Below, piece by piece: positions 42,714 to 51,389 of a DNA stretch of 64,000 nucleotides (its first letter is position 1; every line of letters begins with the position of its first letter). The stretch spans positions 62,001 to 126,000 of the forward strand of contig CAWDBS010000074.1 in assembly GCA_963800415.1 (NCBI GenBank). The letters run 5' to 3'. Under the pieces are notes generated by a model. The model did no database searches. It saw nothing but the letters and a program-made list of their open reading frames with translations, and was not told the origin of the DNA. Made by a program: the position numbers and the translations under genes. This DNA is from Palsa-504 sp963800415. Lineage in GTDB: Bacteria > Actinomycetota > Actinomycetes > Streptosporangiales > Streptosporangiaceae.

Positions 42714-43220
42714 ATGGAGATCCCTCACGTTAGCCGGCCCTATATGCCGGGGTACGGCATCTCCGGACCGACCGAAGGCAGCGGACTCCTGCACTGGTCG
42801 TGGGCGGCAGAGCGGCTGACGGCCGCCCGTAATTACTGGGTCGCGACGGTCTGGCCAGACGGGCGCCCCCATGTCATGCCGGTCTGGGGCATGTGGGACG
42901 ACAGCACACTGTGGTTCACGAGCAGCACCGGCTCCCGGAAGGTCCGTAACCTCACCGCCGACCCCCGGTGCTGCGTCACCACGGAGGACGCCTCGGACCC
43001 TGTGGTCATCGAGGGCACCGCGCACATATCGACGGAGCTGCCCGTACTGCGCCGGGTGGTCGACCTGATGAACGCCAAGTACCGAACGGATTACCGGGTG
43101 GATTTCCTGGATCCGGCCAAGAACGCCACCATCGGGGTGCGGCCGCATCGCGTGTTCAGCATGCGGGCCGGCGACTTCGCCGGATCCCCCACACGCTGGA
43201 TTTTTGAGGACGAGCGGTAA
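42714..43220 (+). CDS. Pyridoxamine 5'-phosphate oxidase family protein
   Basis: 168 residues with the split-barrel flavin/F420-binding fold: YWVATVWPDGRPHVMPVWGM (about 42-61), LWFTSSTGSRKVRNL (about 66) and DPRCCVTTED. HVMPVWG and TGSRK are the usual cofactor contacts. Members of this group in actinobacteria often use F420 or FMN to reduce small molecules. ATG at 42714; the divergent zinc-ribbon gene starts 87 bases away, so both promoters lie in this gap. Confidence 0.9.
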   Translation: MEIPHVSRPYMPGYGISGPTEGSGLLHWSWAAERLTAARNYWVATVWPDGRPHVMPVWGMWDDSTLWFTSSTGSRKVRNLTADPRCCVTTEDASDPVVIEGTAHISTELPVLRRVVDLMNAKYRTDYRVDFLDPAKNATIGVRPHRVFSMRAGDFAGSPTRWIFEDER

Positions 43221-43300
43221 TCAGAGCGCAATCTTCGGCGGGCTAACTAAACGGCACCGGGCAGGTAGCGTGGAGGAGCGCCCAGCCGCACCATTCCGCC

Positions 43301-45074
43301 ATGACACCAGCGTCCGCGCTTGCCCGCGACCAGCTCCGAGCCCCGCACGCTTTCGCCGGGGCCGTGACCGGCGTGCTCGCGGCGGCGGTCGCGATCGGCG
43401 CAGCGCAGCTCGCCGCCGGGCTCACCGTCCCGCAGAGCTCGCCGGTAATCGCGGTCGGCCAGGCCGCCATCGACCTCACGCCGCCGCCGGTCAAGGACTT
43501 CGCCATCTCCGCATTCGGCGCCCACGACAAGACCGTGCTGCTCGGCGGCATCCTCGTGGTGCTCGCCGTATACGCGGCGGTGGTCGGCATACTGGCGGTC
43601 CGCCGGCTGCACGTTCGGCATGTGGGGGCTCGCGCTCTTCGCCTTCATCGGTCTCGCGGCCGCCCTGACCAGGCCCGACTCTACGCCGGAATACGTGGTG
43701 CCCACCTTGGTCGGCGCCGCCGCCGGAGCGTTCGCGCTGTCCCGGCTGGCCCGCGCGGCGGGTCGGCTGAGCGCCCCTGCGGCCCGGGCCGGGGCGCCGC
43801 CCTCGCCGGAGGCCCTGACCCCGCCGGACCTGCCGCCGCCCCCGGACGCGCCGGATCCTCCCGGCGCCGGGGCGCCACCCGGGCCACGACGCGAACCGCC
43901 CGGGCCCGCGGAACCGCCTCCTTCCGGGGAAACCACCGAGGCGGCCTCGGGTTACTCCTTTACCTACCTTCCCAATCCGGACGATCTGGGGCCGCCGCGC
44001 GGGCCCGCGCGGCGGCGGTTCCTGGTCAGCGGCGGGATAGCCGCGGTCGCCGCGGCAGCAGGGACGGTCGGCGGGCGCGAGCTGATCACGCGTCGCGACG
44101 TCAGCCAGGCGCGGGCCGCGGTGCGGCTCCCGCGGCCCGCGGTTCCCGCACCGCCGCTGCCGGCGGGCAGCGACCTGAACATCCCCGGCCTGAGCTCCTT
44201 CATCACCCCGAGCGACAGCTTCTACCGCGTCGACACCGCCCTGTTGGTCCCCCAGGTCGACCCGTCGACCTGGCAGTTGCGGATCCACGGGATGGTGCGG
44301 CGTGAGGTCACCATCACCTTCGCCGAGCTGCTCAAGCGTCCGCTCATCGAGGACTACGTGACGCTCACCTGCGTGTCCGACCCGGTGGGCGGCCCCTACG
44401 TAGGTAACGCCAAATGGCTCGGCGCCAGCCTGGCCGCCCTGATCAGGCAGGCCCGTCCGCTGGCGGGCGCCAGCCAGCTGCTATGCACCTCGGTCGACGG
44501 GTTCACCTCGGGTACCCCCCTGCAGGTCGTGCTGGACGGCCGGGACGCCCTGCTCGCCATCGCGATGAACGGCATGCCGCTGCCCGTCGAGCACGGCTTC
44601 CCGGCGCGGATGGTGATCCCCGGCCTGTACGGCTACGTGTCCGCGACCAAGTGGGTCACCGACATCGAGGTCACCACGTTCGCGACGGCCTCCGCCTACT
44701 GGACGCAGCGCGGCTGGTCGCAGCAGGCGCCGATCAAGACCGAGTCCAGGATCGACGTGCCCGCGATCGGCGCCACCCTCCGGCCGGGACCGGCACCGGT
44801 AGCCGGGGTGGCGTGGGCGCAGCACAAGGGCGTCGCCGCGGTGGAGGTCCGGGTGGACCGCGGCCCGTGGCACCAGGCGCGGCTGGCCGCGGTGCCCGAC
44901 ATCGACACCTGGCGGCAATGGGTATGGGAGTGGCCGACCACACCGGGCAACCACCTGCTCGAAGCCCGCGCCACCGACAAGACCGGCTACACCCAGACCC
45001 CGGTCCAGGCCGAGCCGCCGCCCAACGGCGCGTCCGGCTATCCCTCCGCCACCGTCACCGTCCGCAGCTCCTAA
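43301..45074 (+). pseudogene. Sulfite-oxidase-family molybdopterin oxidoreductase with membrane domain, apparent frameshift
   Basis: The N-terminus (43301-43610) has several membrane helices (AFAGAVTGVLAAAVAIGAAQ, VLLGGILVVLAVYAAVVGIL), then the frame is broken near 43605-43618 (one base gained or two lost). Read in the next frame it continues GMWGLALFAFIGLAAALTRP, a Pro-rich linker, and a molybdenum domain: ITPSDSFYRVDTALLVPQVD, WQLRIHGMV and LTCVSDPVGGPYVG, whose Cys is the expected molybdenum ligand. The last 100 residues are the Ig-like dimerisation part (GVAAVEVRVDRGPWHQA). Together about 590 residues, likely membrane-bound with the molybdenum centre outside. Substrate unknown. Confidence 0.82.
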
Positions 45075-45150
45075 AAAGCGGCAGCAGCACCCGCACCAGG
45101 CCATCATCTCATTCGCTACGGTGGGCCACACGCGCAGAAACGGAGGCGAG

Positions 45151-46846
45151 ATGAGCGAGACCGACGCTGAGTTCGCCACGCTGGCCCGGGAGTACCTGGA
45201 TGACCGGGCCGAAAGGCACCCGGACACCGCGACCGGCCTGGGTGATCACCGGTTCGACGGGCACCTGCCCGATCCCTCGGCGCAGGCTCTGGAGGCCGAA
45301 CGGCGCACGCTGGACGCCTGGGCCGCGCGGCTCGCCGCGATCGATCAGGACGCCCTGTCGGCCGAGCACCAGGTGGATGCCGCCATGATGGCGGACAGCG
45401 TGGCGCGGCGGGTGTTCGAGCTCGACGAGCTGCGCGAGCACACCTGGAACCCGCTGCAGGCCAACCCGGGCAAGGCCATCTACCAGCTGCTGGCCCGGGA
45501 TTTCGCGCCGCTGGGGGACCGGCTGGGTTCGGTGACCGGGAGGCTGGCGGAGATCCCCGCGGTGCTGGCCGAGGCCAGGCGGCAGCTCGGCCGGATGCCC
45601 CGGGTGCACCTGGAGACCGCGATCGGGCAGTTCGACGGCACGATCGCGCTGGTCGGCAAGGAACTCGACGCCGCGCTCGACGCCGCGCCCGGCTGCGGCC
45701 CGGAGCTCGCCCGGGTGCGGCCCGCCGCCCTGGAGGCACTGGCCGAGCATCGCGCCTGGCTGTCCGCGCGGCTCGCCTCGGCGGACGGCTTCGCCGACCC
45801 GAGGATCGGGCCGGAGCGGTTCGCCCGCAAGCTGTCGCTCACCCTGAGCGCGGCGGCGGACGCCGACGCCATCCTGGGCCGGGCCGAGGCCGACCTGGAC
45901 CGGGTGAGCGAGCAGATCGCGGAGCTGGCCGCCGAGATGGCCGGCGTGGGGGCTAGGCCAGGGCCGGCGGTGGTCCGGCAGGTCCTCGACCGGCTGGCGC
46001 AGGACGTGCCGGACGACACGAGCATCCTGGAGTTCTGCCGCGACGCCCTGGCTGCGCAGACCGCGTTCGTGACCGAGCACCGCCTGCTCACGGTCTACGA
46101 CGACCCGGTTCGAGCTGATCGTGATGCCGGAAATCGACCGCGGGGTCGCCGTGGCCTACTGCGACTCCCCCGGCCCCCTCGAACCCTCACCGCTGTCCAC
46201 GTTCATCGCGGTGTCGCCGACGCCGACCGACTGGACGGCGGAGCGGGGCGCCTCGTTCTACCGCGAGTACAACCGGCACATGGTGCACAACCTGATGGTG
46301 CACGAGGCCATGCCCGGCCACTACCTCCAGCTGCAGCACTCACGCCGGTTCACCGGGTCGGACACGGCGATCCGCGCGGCGCTGCGGTCGGGGTCGTTCA
46401 CCGAGGGCTGGGCGGTTTACACCGAACGGCTCATGGCGGAGCAGGGGTACCCGGGCGAGGGTGACCCGCGCGCGGTCCGGATGCAGCAGCTCAAGATGCA
46501 GCTGCGCACGATCATCAACGCCATCCTGGACGCCCGGGTCCACGGGCACGGCATGACCGAAGCGGAAGCCATGGCGCTGATGACCGGGCGCGGCCACCAG
46601 GAGGAGGGCGAGGCGGCGGGTAAGTGGCGGCGGGCCCAGCTCACTTCGGCCCAGCTGTCCACGTACTACGTCGGGTACAGCGAGATCTGCGACCTGGCCG
46701 CCGACCTGAGGACAGCCGGTCCCGGCCTGACCGACCAGCAGGTGCACGACCGCATGCTGGCGCACGGGTCGCCGCCGGTCCGGCTGCTGCGCCCGCTGAT
46801 CGCCAGTAAAACATCCGCTCGGCCAGCGACCAGGCCAGCGACGTGA
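45151..46846 (+). pseudogene. DUF885 family metallopeptidase-like protein, apparent frameshift
   Basis: The DUF885 family groups predicted zinc-dependent enzymes. The first 320 residues read normally (YLDDRAERHPDTATGLGDHR, AIYQLLARDF). Near 46108-46114 one extra G in GGTTCGAG shifts the frame; without it the protein reads VYDDPFELIVMPE and continues in the second frame. That part holds HEAMPGHYLQLQHS (HExxxxH-like zinc site) and FTEGWAVYTERLM with the family's Glu. The end also looks overrun: the frame stays open past RLLRPLIAS, over the end of the convergent yidC gene. ATG at 45151 has a CGGAGG site. Confidence 0.83.
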
Positions 46847-47507
46847 GCAGGTAGATCCCAGCGGCGAGCGGCACGAACGCGGCGATGACCACGGTCAGGT
46901 ACGGCAGCGTCCTGAGCAAAATCCCGGAGCCGCCCGTCCCCGCTACCTGGCCGCCGGCGGCCTGGGCCGTCACCAGCCGCCCTAGCCGGGCGGACAGCCA
47001 GCACAGGCCGGCCAGCAGCGCGAACACACCGAGGAAGACCGCCCCCTGCGCGCTGGCCAGGCCGACGCCGCTCAGCCAGTGCGTGCCGAGCGGCACGCCG
47101 AGCAGGTCATGGGTGAGCAGCGTGTTCGGCGTCCCGCCCACCGTGGGCGAGCGGAACAGCAGGTACATGACCGACAGGAACGGCCACTGGAGCAGCAGCG
47201 GGGCGACGCCGGCGAACATGCTGGTGCCTTCCCGCTCGTACAGCGCGGACACCTCGCGCTGCAGCCGCTCCGGCTGCTTGCCGTATCGCTGGCGCAGCGC
47301 CAGCAGCCGCGGGGCCAGCCGGGCCTGGACGGCCTGCCCGCGCAGGGCGCGCAGGCTGAGCGGCATGAGCAGGAACCGGACCGCCATGGTGAACGCGATG
47401 ATCGCGGCCACGGCGGCCAGGCCGCCGAGAACGGGCGTGAGGACACCGGTCAGCCCGGAGACAAGGTGATACGCGGCGTCCACCGGGACGCCAAAGAAAC
47501 TGAACAT
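46641..47507 (-). CDS. yidC: YidC/Oxa1-family membrane insertase
   Basis: 288 residues. The Oxa1 core has five helices: AAVAAIIAFTMAVRFLLMP (first), then the cytosolic hairpin (RALRGQAVQARLAPRLLALRQRY / EREGTSMFAGVAPLLLQW), VFLGVFALLAGLCWL, LPYLTVVIAAFVPLAAGIYL. The Arg in helix 1 (VRFLL) is the hydrophilic-groove residue. Family-like sequence ends about MFYWRS; the remaining 45 residues are Arg-rich and overlap the DUF885 gene in antisense, so the stop is probably displaced. It precedes no rpmH/rnpA here, so this is an accessory paralogue. DUF6412 lies directly upstream. Confidence 0.9.
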   Translation of the reverse strand: MFSFFGVPVDAAYHLVSGLTGVLTPVLGGLAAVAAIIAFTMAVRFLLMPLSLRALRGQAVQARLAPRLLALRQRYGKQPERLQREVSALYEREGTSMFAGVAPLLLQWPFLSVMYLLFRSPTVGGTPNTLLTHDLLGVPLGTHWLSGVGLASAQGAVFLGVFALLAGLCWLSARLGRLVTAQAAGGQVAGTGGSGILLRTLPYLTVVIAAFVPLAAGIYLLTSLAWSLAERMFYWRSAGAAAGPAATRAPACGRAPAGRSGRDRLSSGRRPGRRSRCTRRSTWTAGPK

Positions 47508-47568
47508 GAGGCAACGGCCTTCCAGCTACGACGGGATGAGGGCTGGAGGCGGCCGCGAGGTCCGCGGG

Positions 47569-47889
47569 TCAGCGGGAGGTGGCGGCCGCCAGGGCCGCCG
47601 AGGGTGCTCTGGGCCTGGACCGGCCCGCCGCGTCGGGATCGCGCTGGCGCAAGAACGCCGCACGCCAGGACTTCTCCCGCAGCGCCGAGGCGCGGCGGAT
47701 CATCGGGAGCGCGGCGCTCGTCCGGGAAAGGCTGGCCACCGAGGTGAGCAGGGCCAGCACCGCCGCGAACATGGCCCCGGCCAGGACGGCCGCGGCCAGC
47801 GCGGTCAGTCCGGAGGGGCTGACCGCGAGCTGGGTGAGGTCGCGCAGCAGCCCGGCCAGCATGGCCAGCAGGCTGCCGAACACCGTCAT
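47569..47889 (-). CDS. DUF6412 small membrane protein
   Basis: 106 residues: two hydrophobic helices (GLTALAAAVLAGAMFAAVLALLTSVASL, with a shorter first one MTVFGSLLAMLAGLL), then the conserved tail with WRAAFLRQRDPDAAGRSRPRAP. That tail motif is typical of DUF6412 proteins encoded next to accessory YidC genes in actinomycetes. ATG at 47889; yidC follows 61 bases downstream, so the two are likely cotranscribed. Function unknown; a helper of the insertase is an inference from position. Confidence 0.82.
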   Translation of the reverse strand: MTVFGSLLAMLAGLLRDLTQLAVSPSGLTALAAAVLAGAMFAAVLALLTSVASLSRTSAALPMIRRASALREKSWRAAFLRQRDPDAAGRSRPRAPSAALAAATSR

Positions 47890-47991
47890 CGCGACCTCCG
47901 CGCCTTCCCGTCGGCTCGCGCCGTCCCGGTGGCTCGAGCCTTCCCGCTCGAGCCTTCGCGCCGCTCGAGGGGACAGTTTCAGCGTACGCCG

Positions 47992-49203
47992 TCAGGCGAG
48001 TTCAGCGACAGCGGCGAGCAGGCGATCCACCTCGGCTTGGTCGTTGTAGTGCACCAGGCCCGCCCGGACGGCACCGCCAGAGTCTCGCAGCCCGAGCACC
48101 CCGGCCAGTTCCCAGGCGTAGTTGTCGCCGTTCCAGACGTTGACCTGGCGCGCGGCCAGGTGTTCGGCGACCTGCCGGGGCGAATGACCGGCCGCGGTGA
48201 AGAACGCGGTCGGCGCCCGCCTGGCGGCCTGGCCGTACAGCGTCACGTGCTCCAACGCGCCCAAGCCGTCGAGCAGCCGGGCGAACAGCCGCGTCTCGTA
48301 CTCCTGGACCGCGGCCATCGAGGCCAGCACCCGCTGCCGCCTGCTGCCGGTGGCGGGACCCGGGCCGGGGGCGAGCGAGGCGAGGTGTTCCACGGCGGCG
48401 GCGACCCCGGCTAGGTCGGCGAAGGCCGCGGTGCCGCGCTCGAACCGGCCGGGTACGCCCGCCGGGGCAGGCGCCAGCTTGTCCGGGTCCAGGGTCTCGA
48501 GCAGGGCCGGTTCGGCGACCACGGTGCCGATGTGCGGACCGGACCACTTATAGGCGCTGGTGGCGTAGAAGTCGGCGCCGAGCGCCTTGACATCGACCGG
48601 GATGTGCGGGGTGGCGTGCACGCCGTCGACGTAGACCAGTGCGCCTACCCGGTGCGCGGCCGCCGCGATGGCCGCCACGTCCGGCCTGGTACCGACGACG
48701 TTACTGGCCGAGGTGACCGCGACCAGCCGGGTACGCTCGGACAGCAGCTCGCCGTACTGAGCGGGCGGCAGTTCGGTGGTCGGCAGGTCGACCTCGGCCC
48801 AGCGCACCGTGGCGCCGCGCCGGGCGGCAGCCTGCACCCAGGGCCTGATGTTGGCATCGTGATCGAGCCGGGACACGACTATCTCGTCGCCCGGCTCCCA
48901 GCGCCGGGACAGCGTGTCCGCGAGCCGGTAGGTGAGCGTGGTCATGTTCGGGCCGAGGATCACGCCGTCCGGGCTGCCGCCGGTCAGGTCGGCGAGGGCC
49001 TGGCGGCATTCGGCCACGATGGAGCCGGAGCGGCCGCTGGCGGGGAAGGTCCCCCCGACGTTGCCGATCCCGGACCGGTAGGCGTCCGCGATCGCTTCGA
49101 TGACCGCCGTGGGGACCTGGGTGCCCGCGGCGCCGTCCAGGTAGGCGTAACCGTCGCTCAGCGCCGGGTAGGCCGCCCGGACGCGGTTTACGTCAAACGT
49201 CAC
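47992..49203 (-). CDS. Cysteine desulfurase-like class-V aminotransferase
   Basis: 403 residues of the PLP-dependent class-V fold. YLDGAAGTQVP is the N-terminal signature, VSRLDHDANIRPW holds the His stacking on PLP, YVDGVHATPHIPVDV the PLP Asp, and YATSAYKWSGPHIG the Schiff-base Lys (about residue 225). SufS-type cysteine desulfurases need an active-site Cys on a C-terminal loop; none is visible here around residues 330-370, so the reaction may be another desulfurase, an aminotransferase or an epimerase. ATG at 49203; the gene is transcribed alone. Confidence 0.9.
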   Translation of the reverse strand: MTFDVNRVRAAYPALSDGYAYLDGAAGTQVPTAVIEAIADAYRSGIGNVGGTFPASGRSGSIVAECRQALADLTGGSPDGVILGPNMTTLTYRLADTLSRRWEPGDEIVVSRLDHDANIRPWVQAAARRGATVRWAEVDLPTTELPPAQYGELLSERTRLVAVTSASNVVGTRPDVAAIAAAAHRVGALVYVDGVHATPHIPVDVKALGADFYATSAYKWSGPHIGTVVAEPALLETLDPDKLAPAPAGVPGRFERGTAAFADLAGVAAAVEHLASLAPGPGPATGSRRQRVLASMAAVQEYETRLFARLLDGLGALEHVTLYGQAARRAPTAFFTAAGHSPRQVAEHLAARQVNVWNGDNYAWELAGVLGLRDSGGAVRAGLVHYNDQAEVDRLLAAVAELA

Positions 49204-49248
49204 GAATCTAGGACTCTACTCCGGCATGACGCCCGGCTCCGGGCTCTC

Positions 49249-49419
49249 TCACACGTGGAGCCAGCCAGGATCGCGGCCTGAGGCAGTCAGCAGGAGATGC
49301 CAGGGGTCGTCGCCGTTCAACCCGGTGAGACCCGGCCACAGCTGCGGCATGCCCGCCCGCCACGCGGTCAGCACGAGCTCGGGGTCGGCCGGCGTGCCAG
49401 AGTCGCGGGCCGCCGACAA
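49249..49419 (-). CDS. Possible C-terminal fragment of an unrecognised protein
   Basis: A frame with coding-like composition reads ARDSGTPADPELVLTAWRAG / MPQLWPGLTGLNGDDPWHLL and ends GWLHV. The Trp/Leu/Pro pattern looks like a real protein end, but no start with a ribosome site is present (TTG 49419 is the nearest), so it is probably a remnant. Family not recognised. Confidence 0.3.
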   Translation of the reverse strand: MSAARDSGTPADPELVLTAWRAGMPQLWPGLTGLNGDDPWHLLLTASGRDPGWLHV

Positions 49420-49481
49420 GCCGTGCGCCTGAAGAAAAATCAGGTGACAACTTCCCGGCCGTCCGGTTAATCTCGCGGCTA

Positions 49482-51389
49482 ATGCCCTCTGTTACCCCTT
49501 CGCTGGTCACGCACGCCTCCGCCAAGGTACGGCCAGTCGGGGCGCTGTGGCGGCTACGCGGCTACCTGAAGCCGTTCCGCACGCAGATGATCGTGATGTT
49601 CGCCGCCGCGCTCGGCGCGGTCGCCGCCGAGATTGCCATCCCGCTCCTGACCAAGTCCGTAGTCGACGGTGCCATCGCGCACGGCGACAAGAGCCTGCTG
49701 ATCCCGCTGGCGCTGGCGGCGATCGCCCTCGGCGCGTCCGTGGGGCTGCTGAACATGATCCGCCGCTGGATCCAGTCCGGCGCGGTCGCGGACATCGAGA
49801 AGTCGATCAGGGACGACCTGTACGCGCACCTGCAGCGGCTGCAGGCGTCCTTCCACGACAACTGGCAGTCGGGTCAGCTCCTGTCGCGGGCGACGACCGA
49901 CCTGTCGTCGATCCGCAGGTTCGCGGGCTTCGGGCTGATCTTCCTGGTCACCAACGTGATGACTTTCGTCGCGGTGGTCGCGCTGCTGATCAACCTGAAC
50001 TGGTGGCTCGGCCTGATCACCGGCGTGGTGTTCGCACCGGTGCTGCCGGTCTGCTTCCGGTTCGAGAAGCGCTACCGGGTGCTCTCCCGCAGGGTCCAGG
50101 ACCAGCAGGGCGACCTGGCCACGCTGATCGAGGAAGCGGCTACCGGCATCCGGGTGCTGAAGGCGCTGGGCCGGGGCCGGCAGGCCGCGGTCAGGCACGA
50201 CGCCCAGGCGGCGGAGGTCTGCCGGACCCAGATCGCCAAGGCGGGGCTGCTCGGCTCGTTCTGGGCGCTGCTCGACCTGATCCCGAACGCTGTCATCGGC
50301 CTCATAATCGTCCTCGGCGCGATCGCGGTCAGCACGCACTCGCTGACCCTCGGCGGCCTGGTGGCGTTTATCACACTCGCGCTGCAGCTCGTCTGGCCGG
50401 TCGAGGCCATGGGCTACATCATCGCGTCGGGCCAGGAGGCGGCGACCGCGGCGCAGCGCGTGCTGGAGATCTTCGACACCGAACCGGAGATCACCGACAA
50501 AGACCAGGAACAGGATTTTCCCGAACGGGCCCGGGTCCGTGCCCTCCCGCCGGGCGGGGGGCCGCGCCAGGCGATTCCCGGTCCGCGGGACGCTGTACCC
50601 GCTCCGGCGGCCACCCGGGGCTCGGCCGGCCCCGGGGGGGACGACTCCCCCCGCGGCCACCTGGTGTTCGACCACGTGGCCTTCAGCTACCCGGGGGCGG
50701 CCGAGCCGGTGCTCCGCGACATCGTCCTCGACCTGACCCCCGGCCAGACGCTCGTGCTCACCGGGGCGACCGGCTCGGGCAAGTCCACCTTGCTGCAGCT
50801 CGTGCCGCGGCTGGCCGACGCGACCTCCGGATCGGTGCGGCTGGACGGAACGGACGTCCGCGACCTGCCGCTCGAGCGGCTGCGTACGGCGGTCGGCTGC
50901 GCCTTCGAGGACGCGACGCTGTTCTCCGCCAGCGTCCGGGAGAACGTCGCGTTCGGCGCGCCGGACGCGGACCAGGAGCAGGTGGAGGCCGCGCTGACAG
51001 CGGCCCAGGCACGATTCGCCTACGACCTGCCGTGGGGCCTGGACACCAGGATCGGCGAGCAGGGCATGGCCCTGTCCGGCGGCCAGCGGCAGCGGATCGC
51101 GCTGGCCCGGGCCATCCTGGCCGGGCCGGACGTGCTGATCCTGGACGACCCGCTGTCCGCGCTCGACGTGCACACCGAGGAGCGGGTGACCAGGGCGCTG
51201 CACGAGATCCTGGCCGGCTCGACGGCCCTGGTGGTGGCGCACCGGCCGTCCACCGTGGCGCTGGCCGACACGGTGGCCCTGCTGTCCGGCGGCGTGATCG
51301 CGGCCAGCGGCAGCCACCGGCAGCTGCTGGCGTCGAACCCGGAGTACGCGGCGCTCATGGACGTGGAAGATCTGGAGGCAAGCGCTTGA
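49482..51389 (+). CDS. ABC exporter, fused permease-ATPase, first half of a heterodimer
   Basis: 635 residues: a six-helix membrane domain (about 25-320), a Gly/Pro-rich linker of about 60 residues and an ATPase. Walker A is TGATGSGKSTLLQL (about 428), the signature LSGGQRQRIALARAIL (about 543), and Walker B VLILDDPLSALD: its last residue is Asp where the catalytic Glu is expected, marking the degenerate site found in one half of heterodimeric exporters. The second half (51386) begins inside its stop (TTGA). Substrate unknown; the pair resembles drug or lipid exporters of actinomycetes. Confidence 0.93.
   Translation: MPSVTPSLVTHASAKVRPVGALWRLRGYLKPFRTQMIVMFAAALGAVAAEIAIPLLTKSVVDGAIAHGDKSLLIPLALAAIALGASVGLLNMIRRWIQSGAVADIEKSIRDDLYAHLQRLQASFHDNWQSGQLLSRATTDLSSIRRFAGFGLIFLVTNVMTFVAVVALLINLNWWLGLITGVVFAPVLPVCFRFEKRYRVLSRRVQDQQGDLATLIEEAATGIRVLKALGRGRQAAVRHDAQAAEVCRTQIAKAGLLGSFWALLDLIPNAVIGLIIVLGAIAVSTHSLTLGGLVAFITLALQLVWPVEAMGYIIASGQEAATAAQRVLEIFDTEPEITDKDQEQDFPERARVRALPPGGGPRQAIPGPRDAVPAPAATRGSAGPGGDDSPRGHLVFDHVAFSYPGAAEPVLRDIVLDLTPGQTLVLTGATGSGKSTLLQLVPRLADATSGSVRLDGTDVRDLPLERLRTAVGCAFEDATLFSASVRENVAFGAPDADQEQVEAALTAAQARFAYDLPWGLDTRIGEQGMALSGGQRQRIALARAILAGPDVLILDDPLSALDVHTEERVTRALHEILAGSTALVVAHRPSTVALADTVALLSGGVIAASGSHRQLLASNPEYAALMDVEDLEASA

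Noticed and set aside
42627..43148. N-terminal extension of the zinc-ribbon protein to 420 residues
   Set aside because: It is antisense to the PNPOx-family gene and crosses both promoters.
49547..51385. Open frame continuous with the second ABC gene, giving a 1236-residue protein
   Set aside because: The first 610 residues are the first ABC gene read out of frame; the TTG at 51386 with its ribosome site begins the real protein.
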